Shown here: positions 42,399-48,977 of the stretch, piece after piece | Numbering within the stretch: position 1 is the stretch's first letter | Layout: every line of letters starts with the position of its first letter | Source of the DNA: Paractinoplanes brasiliensis | Lineage (GTDB): Bacteria; Actinomycetota; Actinomycetes; Mycobacteriales; Micromonosporaceae | Assembly (NCBI RefSeq): GCF_004362215.1 | Contig: NZ_SNWR01000001.1 | Coordinates: forward strand, 2,792,001 to 2,856,000 | Direction of reading: 5' to 3' | Length of the DNA stretch: 64,000 nt | Position numbers and translations under genes: made by a program | The notes under the pieces: generated by a model | Seen by the model: only the letters and a program-made list of their open reading frames with translations | Told to the model about the DNA's origin: nothing | Databases searched by the model: none

Positions 42399-42603
42399 TC
42401 GAGAGCTCGTAGCCGGCCTCGTCCACCGCGGCCCGCACGGCCTCGTCCTCGAGCGGAGCCTCACTGGTGACGGTGACCGCGCCCGAGGCGAGGTCGACCT
42501 GCACGCCGTCCACCCCCGGAAGGGCGGACAGTTCCCCGGTCACCGCTTGCACGCAGTGTCCACAGGTCATGCCGGTCACGGTGTAGGTGCTGGTCACAGC
42601 CAT
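42391..42603 (-). CDS. copZ: Copper chaperone CopZ-like HMA protein
   Basis: A 70-residue heavy-metal-associated domain protein. The metal motif is GMTCGHC (Cys14 and Cys17), with the betaalphabeta-betaalphabeta pattern YTVTGMTC...VQVDLASGAVTVTSE...AVDEAGYELSNA. It carries Cu(I) in the cytoplasm to exporters or to CsoR. ATG 42603 has AAAGGA 9 nt upstream. It is located between csoR and the membrane protein. A P-type copper ATPase would be expected as a partner but is not in this window. Confidence 0.93.
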   Translation of the reverse strand: MAVTSTYTVTGMTCGHCVQAVTGELSALPGVDGVQVDLASGAVTVTSEAPLEDEAVRAAVDEAGYELSNA

Positions 42604-42652
42604 GGCCAAAAATCCTTTCGGGCCGAATCTCGCAGCGACGGAACGCAAAGCC

Positions 42653-42958
42653 TCAGGAACGGACGAGCCGGGCGATCGCGTCCGACGCCTCTTTCACCTT
42701 GGCGCTCGGGTCACCCGCACGCGCCGCGTCGACGACGCAGTGGGCCAGGTGGTCCTCGAGCAACCCGACCGCCACCGCCTGCAGAGCGCTCTTGGCGGCC
42801 GAGATCTGCGTCAGGACATCGATGCAGTATGTGTCCTCGTCGACCATCCGCTGAAGCCCGCGGATCTGCCCCTCGATGCGCCTGAGGCGACCGAGCAGCG
42901 CCGCCTTGTCACCGGAATAGCCATGCGGACCGTGCTGCGGCGTCGACTCATCGGACAT
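42653..42958 (-). CDS. csoR: CsoR copper-sensing repressor
   Basis: A 101-residue all-helical Cu(I)-responsive repressor. The DNA-binding helix has LLGRLRRIEGQIRGLQRMVDED, and the copper ligands are Cys45 (DTYCIDVL), His70 and Cys74 (EDHLAHC). Their spacing, C-x24-H-x3-C, is that of CsoR and not of the nickel sensor RcnR. ATG 42958 follows an operator-like sequence at 42968-42984. It is the first gene of the csoR-copZ-membrane protein operon and should autoregulate it. Confidence 0.94.
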   Translation of the reverse strand: MSDESTPQHGPHGYSGDKAALLGRLRRIEGQIRGLQRMVDEDTYCIDVLTQISAAKSALQAVAVGLLEDHLAHCVVDAARAGDPSAKVKEASDAIARLVRS

Positions 42959-42967
42959 GACGCCAGC

Positions 42968-42984
42968 ATACCCCCTCCCCGTAT
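42968..42984 (-). promoter_or_regulatory. Putative CsoR operator
   Basis: The minus-strand sequence ATACGGGGAGGGGGTAT has ATAC/GTAT ends flanking a G-tract and lies 10-26 bp before the csoR ATG. CsoR sites are described as semi-palindromes with G/C tracts and TAC/GTA arms, so this fits, but the dyad is imperfect. Confidence 0.6.
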
Positions 42985-43005
42985 ACGACTCGTAGCACCC
43001 GGCGT

Positions 43006-45195
43006 TCAGCCGGCCACCGCCAAGGCCAGCGGCAGCACCCCCTCGGCACCGGCTCGGCGCAGAGCGCGGCCGGCCAGCGTCATCGTCCAGCCGGAGTCGA
43101 CCAGGTCGTCGACGAGCAGGACGGGACCGGACAGCCCTGGCAGCGCGGCGGCGACCTCGGCCGGAACCATGAACGCGTCGTGCAGCACCCGGACCCGCTG
43201 GGCGCTGTTCCCCCGCCCGTCGGACTCGGCACTCGGGGTCACCTCGACCGTTCCCAGCAGGGGGAGCCGGCCGATCTTCGCGATGTGCCCGGCCAGGGTG
43301 CTGATCAGGGTGGGGCGGCGGCGCGACGAGACCGCGACCACGGCCGCCGGGCGCTGCGCCCAGGCATCGTCGCCGTGCGCCCAGTCCTTGAGGATTTCGA
43401 CGACGGCGCCCGCGAGATCGTCGGGGACGGGCGCGTCGGGCGACTCGGGGCTGACCAGCCCGCGCAACCGGCTGCCCCAGCCCAGGTCGGACAGGCGTCC
43501 CACCGCGCGGCCGGGCTCGATCTGCTCCCCCGCGGCGATCTTGCCCTTGAGCCCGACGCCGACGACGGCCAGACCGGTGGGCCACATCTTTTTGGGAGCG
43601 ATCACGACGCCCGGATGGCCCAGGAACGCGTCGGCCGCGGCCACCGAGGCGGCGGACACCTCGGCGTCGAACAGCGGACCGGCGCAGTTGTCGCAGCGCC
43701 CGCACGTGGTGGCCCCGGCGTCGTCCAGACAACGTCGAAGGAACTCCATCCGGCAGTCGCTCGTGGCGGCGTACTCGATCATGGTCTTTTGCTCGGAGGC
43801 CCGGGCCTCGGCGACGCGACGCAGCCGGGCGGCGTCGTAGGTCCACGGCTCGCCCGTCGCCAGCCAGCCGCCGCGCGCCCGGCGGACCGCGCCGTCGACG
43901 TCGAGCACCTTGAGCATCATCTCGAGACGGTTGCGGCGCAGATCGACCAGCGGCTCGAGCGCCTGGGTGGACGTCGGGCGGTCGGCGTGAAGGTTGGCCA
44001 GCACCGAGCGCACCTGATCCTCCGGCGGGAAGGCCAGCGAGGCGAAGTAACGCCAGATCGCGACGTCCTCCTTACCGGGCAGCAGCACCACCTCGGCGTG
44101 TTCGACGGCTCGGCCCGCCCGGCCGACCTGTTGGTAATACGCGATCGGTGACGGCGGCGCGCCAAGATGCACCACGAAGCCGAGGTCGGGCTTGTCGAAG
44201 CCCATGCCCAGCGCGGACGTGGCGACCAAGGCCTTGATCTTGTTGTCGAGCAGATCCTGCTCGGCGGCTCGGCGGTCGGCGTCCTCCACCTGCCCGGTGT
44301 ACGACGCCACGGCGAACCCGCGCGACCGTAGGAAGTCGGCCGTCTCGGTCGCCGCGGCGACGGTGAGGGTGTAGACGATGCCCGAGCCGGGCAGCCGATC
44401 GAGATTGTCGGCCAGCCAGGCCAGCCGATGCGCCGGGCCGGGCAGGTCGAGCACTGCCAGGCGCAACGAGTCACGGTCGAGCGGGCCGCGCAGCACCAGC
44501 GCATCGCCCAGCTGGTCGGCCACATCGGCGGTCACGCGAGCGTTGGCCGTCGCGGTGGTGGCGAGCACCGGCGTCCGACCGGGAAGGCCGGCCAGGAAGG
44601 TGCGGAGCCGGCGATAGTCGGGACGGAAGTCGTGACCCCAGTCGGAGACACAGTGCGCCTCGTCGACCACGAGCAAGCCGGTCTCGGCGGCCAGGCCGGG
44701 CAGCACGTTGTCACGGAAGTCGGGGTTGTTGAGCCGCTCGGGGCTGATCAGAAGCACATCGACCTCGCCGGCGCGGATCTCGTGCTCGATCTCGGACCAC
44801 TCGTCGAGATTCGCCGAGTTGATCGTGCGGGCCCGGATGCCGGCGCGAGCCGCGGCGTCGACCTGGTTGCGCATGAGAGCGAGCAGCGGGGAGACGATGA
44901 CCGTCGGGCCGGCGGCAGGGGTCTCGCCACCGGGCACGGCTCCGCCGCCCGTCGCCCGGAGCAGGGCGGTCGCCACGAAATAGACGGCGGACTTGCCCCA
45001 CCCTGTACGTTGCACGCACAGCACCCGCCTGCGGTCGACGGTGAGCGCCTCGATCGCCCGCCACTGATCCTCGCGGAGTGTCGCGTGGTCACCGGCGAGC
45101 CGGCGCAGCACCGCCTCGGCCCGCTCACGCACGGCGGCGCGGTCGGCTGCGGTGGCTTGCTCGGCGGAAACGGCTGACGCTCGGGTCTCGGTCAC
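43006..45195 (-). CDS. RecQ-family DNA helicase fused to a phosphoribosyltransferase-like domain
   Basis: A 729-residue two-part protein. Residues 30-370 are a RecQ-type superfamily 2 helicase: Walker A VQRTGWGKSAVYF, DEAH VVDEAHCVSDWGHDFRP, motif III LATTATANARV and motif VI YQQVGRAGRAVEH. A zinc-binding cluster follows (CRMEFLRRC, then CGRCDNC). The C-terminal ~180 residues have the PRPP-binding loop of type I phosphoribosyltransferases: VLLVDDLVDSGWTMTLAG. No HRDC domain is seen. The combination suggests DNA unwinding coupled to nucleotide or PRPP sensing, or salvage. GTG 45195 is the start. No other gene is obviously in its operon. Confidence 0.9.
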   Translation of the reverse strand: MTETRASAVSAEQATAADRAAVRERAEAVLRRLAGDHATLREDQWRAIEALTVDRRRVLCVQRTGWGKSAVYFVATALLRATGGGAVPGGETPAAGPTVIVSPLLALMRNQVDAAARAGIRARTINSANLDEWSEIEHEIRAGEVDVLLISPERLNNPDFRDNVLPGLAAETGLLVVDEAHCVSDWGHDFRPDYRRLRTFLAGLPGRTPVLATTATANARVTADVADQLGDALVLRGPLDRDSLRLAVLDLPGPAHRLAWLADNLDRLPGSGIVYTLTVAAATETADFLRSRGFAVASYTGQVEDADRRAAEQDLLDNKIKALVATSALGMGFDKPDLGFVVHLGAPPSPIAYYQQVGRAGRAVEHAEVVLLPGKEDVAIWRYFASLAFPPEDQVRSVLANLHADRPTSTQALEPLVDLRRNRLEMMLKVLDVDGAVRRARGGWLATGEPWTYDAARLRRVAEARASEQKTMIEYAATSDCRMEFLRRCLDDAGATTCGRCDNCAGPLFDAEVSAASVAAADAFLGHPGVVIAPKKMWPTGLAVVGVGLKGKIAAGEQIEPGRAVGRLSDLGWGSRLRGLVSPESPDAPVPDDLAGAVVEILKDWAHGDDAWAQRPAAVVAVSSRRRPTLISTLAGHIAKIGRLPLLGTVEVTPSAESDGRGNSAQRVRVLHDAFMVPAEVAAALPGLSGPVLLVDDLVDSGWTMTLAGRALRRAGAEGVLPLALAVAG

Positions 45196-45803
45196 CCGGC
45201 ATGTCTATCAGCCCGGTCCGACAGAACTCCGAGTTATCCACAGGCCGTCTGGTTGTCCACAGGCAGCGAAGAAGGATGCACGGCACCGGGACGGTTCAGC
45301 CCACAATCGGGCTCGCCCTCGCACCCGCGCTCAAGGAGCAAGCCGTGACACCTCAGCTCGGTTCTTCCAGGTCAGCCCGCCAGGTGACCGCTGGAAAGGG
45401 TCCCGCCCTGGGCCGCCGTCGTCGTCGCCGGGCCCGGGCGCTGGGCCGTGCGCAAGCCGGCCCTGCCCTCTTCGACAACGTGGGCGAGCCGCTGCCGCTG
45501 TGGCCGCACACAGCGCCGCTCGCCGCCGCACGCCCGCTCCGCCTCGTCGATCGGGACGACGGCAATTCGCCCGAGAAAGCCGGCAGTCGGCAGCCGCCAC
45601 ACGGCTCCGGGCCCGAGCCCTCGACGGTCGCCGTGCCTCGAAACCTTGCGCTGCGGCGCAGCCGAGATGGCGCCCGGCTCGGGTCCCTCGGCTTCCCCGA
45701 GCCGCCGCGGCGGGTGGGGCCGGCCCGCCGGGCCCCTGCTGTGAACTGGCCGGATGCCTGGCGAGTCCTTGACAACTTTTCTTGTCGGTGCGAGTCTCGG
45801 GGC
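45196..45803. other. Region upstream of the DUF3052 gene with an open frame, possible N-terminal extension
   Basis: This 608-bp gap holds no clearly recognised gene. A strong ribosome binding site (AAGGAG) precedes GTG 45345 by 6 nt. The frame is open from there in phase through the DUF3052 ATG at 45804 to its stop (285 codons). The 152 residues upstream are Arg/Pro-rich and contain ALFDNVGEPLPLWPH. G/C third-position bias is strongest at about 45345-45560. It could be a real N-terminal extension, a small gene broken by a frameshift, or chance openness in high-GC DNA. Confidence 0.35.
45769..45797 (+). promoter_or_regulatory. Candidate promoter of the DUF3052 gene
   Basis: A perfect TTGACA lies at 45769-45774, with a weak -10 (GAGTCT) 17 bp further at 45792-45797. 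ATG 45804 begins just after, so a near-leaderless transcript is plausible. It argues that DUF3052 starts at 45804 independently of the open frame upstream. Confidence 0.4.
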
Positions 45804-46202
45804 ATGTCGAAGACGATTGCCGAGAAGCTGCTGATCAAGCCGAACACCACCGTCTGGCTGTCGGACCCCGCGCACGTGGCGCTCCTGACGCCCATGCCGG
45901 AAGGGGTTCGCGAGGCCGGCGCGCTGGCGACGGCGAGCACGGCGGTGCTCTTCGTGGAGGACGCCGCGAGCGCCCGCAAAAAGCTCGACGAACACCGCGC
46001 CGACCTGACAAAACCCGCGGCTTTCTGGGTGGCCTACCCCAAGGGCAACAAGGCCGACATCAACCGGGACACGTTGTGGCCGATCGTCGCCGATTTCGAC
46101 ATGCGCCCCTGCGGGCAGGTCGCGATCGACGATCGCTGGTCCGGCCTGCGCTTCCGGCCCAACCGTGAAGGCGAGGAGCGCTTCACCGGCGGCGCGAAGT
46201 AG
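45804..46202 (+). CDS. DUF3052 family protein
   Basis: A 132-residue cytoplasmic protein of the DUF3052 family, with KLLIKPNTTVWLSDPAHVALL, PEGVREAGALATASTAVLFVED and WVAYPKGNKADINRDTLWPI. The family is widespread in actinobacteria and has no assigned activity. ATG 45804 is placed right after a TTGACA promoter. The same frame is open to GTG 45345 (see the separate entry). It is convergent with the SDR gene, 52 bp apart. Confidence 0.88.
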   Translation: MSKTIAEKLLIKPNTTVWLSDPAHVALLTPMPEGVREAGALATASTAVLFVEDAASARKKLDEHRADLTKPAAFWVAYPKGNKADINRDTLWPIVADFDMRPCGQVAIDDRWSGLRFRPNREGEERFTGGAK

Positions 46203-46254
46203 GCGTCGGCCGACGACAGCGCCGGCGGTCAGCGGGTGCCCTCGGCGCGGCGCG

Positions 46255-46980
46255 TCAGCGGCCGAGGACCGAGCCGCCGTTGACGTTGACGATCTGGCCG
46301 GTCACGTAACGGCCGCCGGGGCCGGCCAGCCAGCGGACGGCCTCGGCGATGTCGTCGGGCACGCCGGGGCGCTTGAGCAGGGTCGCATCGACCCGGGCAC
46401 GGTGACCTTCGGGGGTCATGCGGCCGGCGAAGAACTCGCTGTCGGTGACGTAACCGGGGGCGATGACGTTGGCCGTGATGCCGTCCTCGCCCAGTTGGGT
46501 GGCCAGGTCGAGGGCGTAGCCGTGCAGCGCGGCCTTGGCGGCGGAGTAGGGGCCGCCACCGCCACGCTGGGCGGCGATGGAACTGGTCAGGATGATCCGG
46601 CCGCCGGGGCGACGCAGACGAGGCAGGAGGGAGGTGGTCAGCAGCACCGCGGTGAGGACGTTCGAGTCGAAGTTGGCTCGCCACTGTGCGGCGATGTCGT
46701 CGAGAGTGGAACCGGCGCCGGAGACGAACGCCCCGGCGTTGTTGACCAGGACGTCGACCGGGCGGTCGCCGACGGCGGTGACCACCGTCGCGACCTGGGC
46801 CGGGTCGGAGACGTCGGCGGTAACCGCCGAAGCCTGCGGACCGATCCAGGCAACGGCCTCGTCCAGCACCTCGGGACGACGGCCGACGATGATCACGTCG
46901 TAGCCCTCGCCCGCGAGCATTCCGGCCGTCGAGCGCCCGATTCCGGTACCGCCACCGCTGACCACCGCAAGCCTTGACAT
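46255..46980 (-). CDS. Short-chain dehydrogenase/reductase
   Basis: A 241-residue classical SDR. The cofactor loop is VSGGGTGIGRSTAGML, NNAG is VDVLVNNAGAF, and the active-site motif is YSAAKAAL with Ser in LTSSIAAQ and Tyr-Lys. The Asp/Arg after strand 2 (VGRRPEVLDEA) suggests NADPH. The substrate is unknown. ATG 46980 starts the gene. It is convergent with DUF3052. No neighbour indicates a pathway. Confidence 0.93.
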   Translation of the reverse strand: MSRLAVVSGGGTGIGRSTAGMLAGEGYDVIIVGRRPEVLDEAVAWIGPQASAVTADVSDPAQVATVVTAVGDRPVDVLVNNAGAFVSGAGSTLDDIAAQWRANFDSNVLTAVLLTTSLLPRLRRPGGRIILTSSIAAQRGGGGPYSAAKAALHGYALDLATQLGEDGITANVIAPGYVTDSEFFAGRMTPEGHRARVDATLLKRPGVPDDIAEAVRWLAGPGGRYVTGQIVNVNGGSVLGR

Positions 46981-47125
46981 GCCGTAACCCTATCGACGTC
47001 CGCGGGCAATGGGCTCCTCGTTGAGGTCGAAGCCCCACGCCGTCGGGTGGGTGAACAGCCAGTACAGCCCGTAGCGTCGATCCACGGCCCGTCAGCCCCG
47101 CTTCCGGCATCAGTGAAGGGGAGTG

Positions 47126-47156
47126 GCGGGGCACCGGTTGCCGGCCGGCACCCCGC
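47126..47156 (-). terminator. Possible terminator of the MFS exporter gene
   Basis: GCGGGG at 47126-47131 pairs with CCCCGC at 47151-47156, with an inner CCGG/CCGG pairing separated by a 2-nt internal loop. It lies 11 bp after the MFS stop codon. Confidence 0.55.
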
Positions 47157-47166
47157 CGATGAGTTG

Positions 47167-48705
47167 TCAGGCGGCCGTGAGTTCGCGGGTGAGGGTGGCG
47201 GAACGCAGCGGTCGCCAAGCGAAGACGACGACCAGGGCCATGGCGATCGCGGCGGCCCAATACGTGGCGACCAGGCCGAAAGCGGTGGCCACCACCCCGC
47301 CCAGCAGGGAACCGAGGGCGGCGCCGCCCAGGTCCAGGAAGGCGTAGACGCTGGTCACCCGGCCGAACATCGTGGAGGGAACGTCGCGCTGGCGGATGGT
47401 GGTTACCACTACGCCCCAGACAGTGGTGTGGACGCCGAAGATGACGATCATCGCGGCGGCGGCCCAGGGTTCCCGGGTCAGGGCCAGGGTGGCGTGCAGG
47501 GCCACCTCGATCAGCAGGCCCAGCCTGAGCAGCGGGGAGGCGTCGAAGCGACGGATCAGGCCGGGTGCGACCAGCGTGCCCAGGAAGCCGCCGGCCGCGA
47601 ACGACAAGAGCAGGGTTCCGTAGCCGACCTCGCCCAGGCCCAGGCGCTGAGCGGCGTAGAGAACAAAGACCGCGAAGGCGGCGCAGAAGACAAGGTTGCC
47701 GATCGCCATCGTGAGGGCCAAGGTGCGGAGCAAGCGGTGTCTTGACAGCCAGCGCACGCCTTCGGCGATCTCGGCCCGCAGTCCGGGGCGGTCCGAGGCG
47801 TCCGGGGGAACCGTTCCGGCGGGAGGCCAAGCATCAGCCGGAGACACCGCGAGGCCGGTCGGCGGGGAAGAGTCGGCCGGTAGAGAAGGATCGGCCCGCA
47901 CTGATAGGTCCGTCGGCGCCGATGTGTCCGGCGGCACGGAAAGGTCCCCGCGCGCCGATGTGTCCGGCGGCACGGAAAGGTCCCCGCGCGCCGATGTGTC
48001 CGGCGGCACGGAAAGGTCCCCGCGCGCCGATGTGTCCGGCGGCACGGAAAGGTCCCCGCGCGCCGATGTGTCGGGCCGCACGGAAACGCCAGCCGACCTG
48101 GAAGGGCCGGCCGGCGGGATTGTGGATACGGCTCGGATGGTGGCGATCAGGGCCGCCGAGACGGCGAACGTGACGGCGTTGACGGCGAACGGCACCGCCG
48201 CGGCCAGGACGAACAGCCAACCGCCGACCGGCTTGGCGGCGAACTGGTTGAGGACGTTGAAATTGGCGTACATGAGGGAATTGGCTTGTGGCCGCGATGC
48301 CTCGGGAACGATCACCGGGACGAAGGCGGCCGATGCGGTGTCGGCCAGCGTCTCGCCGGCGCCGAGCAGGAAGAAGACGGTCAGGATCAGCGGGACGCCG
48401 GCCACGTCGGCGGCCACCGCCAGAGCCAGAACGGCCAGGGCCGCGGCACGCATGACGTTGACCGACACCACCAGGCGGCGACGGTCGAGGCGGTCCGCCC
48501 AAGCGCCGCTGATCAGGGCGAACAGGAGCCAGGGCAGCTGCTGGGCAAAAATCGCGCCGGCCACCGCGGCGGGGTTGGACGTGATCGAGGCGACCAGCAG
48601 GGGGCCGGCCACCATGGTGATGCCGTCGCCCAGGTTGGTGACGGCGGAAGCGGTCCAGAGTTTCCAGAAATCCGCACCCAGCGGTGCGGCGAAAAGGGCA
48701 CGCAA
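47167..48705 (-). CDS. MFS exporter (EntS-type) with an internal 12-residue tandem repeat
   Basis: A 512-residue transporter of the MFS_3/enterobactin-exporter type, twelve helices. It starts FWKLWTASAVTNLGDGITMV, then has GAWADRLDRRRLVVS between helices 2 and 3, and FGRVTSVYAFLDLGGAALGS late in the protein. A cytoplasmic linker between the two six-helix halves, about residues 190-320, carries copies of SVPPDTSARGDL. Homologues have a short loop there. The start is TTG 48705, with GAGGAG 6-7 nt upstream. The upstream leader encodes a short peptide and can fold over the ribosome binding site. Drug or siderophore export is likely, but the substrate is unknown. Confidence 0.88.
   Translation of the reverse strand: MRALFAAPLGADFWKLWTASAVTNLGDGITMVAGPLLVASITSNPAAVAGAIFAQQLPWLLFALISGAWADRLDRRRLVVSVNVMRAAALAVLALAVAADVAGVPLILTVFFLLGAGETLADTASAAFVPVIVPEASRPQANSLMYANFNVLNQFAAKPVGGWLFVLAAAVPFAVNAVTFAVSAALIATIRAVSTIPPAGPSRSAGVSVRPDTSARGDLSVPPDTSARGDLSVPPDTSARGDLSVPPDTSARGDLSVPPDTSAPTDLSVRADPSLPADSSPPTGLAVSPADAWPPAGTVPPDASDRPGLRAEIAEGVRWLSRHRLLRTLALTMAIGNLVFCAAFAVFVLYAAQRLGLGEVGYGTLLLSFAAGGFLGTLVAPGLIRRFDASPLLRLGLLIEVALHATLALTREPWAAAAMIVIFGVHTTVWGVVVTTIRQRDVPSTMFGRVTSVYAFLDLGGAALGSLLGGVVATAFGLVATYWAAAIAMALVVVFAWRPLRSATLTRELTAA
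47921..48064 (-). repeat. 36-bp tandem repeat in the MFS exporter linker
   Basis: Four identical 36-bp units begin at 47921, 47957, 47993 and 48029, with a diverged fifth at 48065. Each reads GATGTGTCCGGCGGCACGG then AAAGGTCCCCGCGCGCC on the plus strand and encodes a 12-residue SVPPDTSARGDL-type unit. Exact identity shows recent amplification. Confidence 0.96.
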
Positions 48706-48780
48706 AAGGAGCTCCTCGAGCGAGGGAAGCAGTCGAAGGCGACTGCCCCGAGGCGAGGAGTGACGGCGACTCGCGCCCGA

Positions 48781-48840
48781 TCAGCGGGCGGTGGCGCGTC
48801 CTCGCGTCGAGGCGAAGACCTTCACCGAGTTGCGTTGCAT
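48781..48840 (-). CDS. Putative 19-residue leader peptide of the MFS exporter gene
   Basis: ATG 48840 starts MQRNSVKVFASTRGRATAR, ending with TGA at 48783-48781, 75 bp upstream of the exporter start. GGGGG lies 6 nt before the ATG. Between the two genes a hairpin GCAGTCG-n4-CGACTGC (48729-48746) stands inside a longer helix formed by CTCCTCG and CGAGGAG (48754-48760 with 48712-48718 on the minus strand), which covers the exporter ribosome binding site. This layout matches translational attenuation. The peptide's expression is not shown. Confidence 0.5.
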   Translation of the reverse strand: MQRNSVKVFASTRGRATAR

Positions 48841-48977
48841 GCGAACCCCCGACGTAGCCGAAAGCCGAAGCCGGCCGGACGCCGCCAGAGTAGCGGCAAT
48901 CCCGGCATCTGGGCACGAGCGTTACGGGTTTCCCGGGACGGCTCCGGGCGGCCCGTCCCTCGGGTCACAATCGGCAC

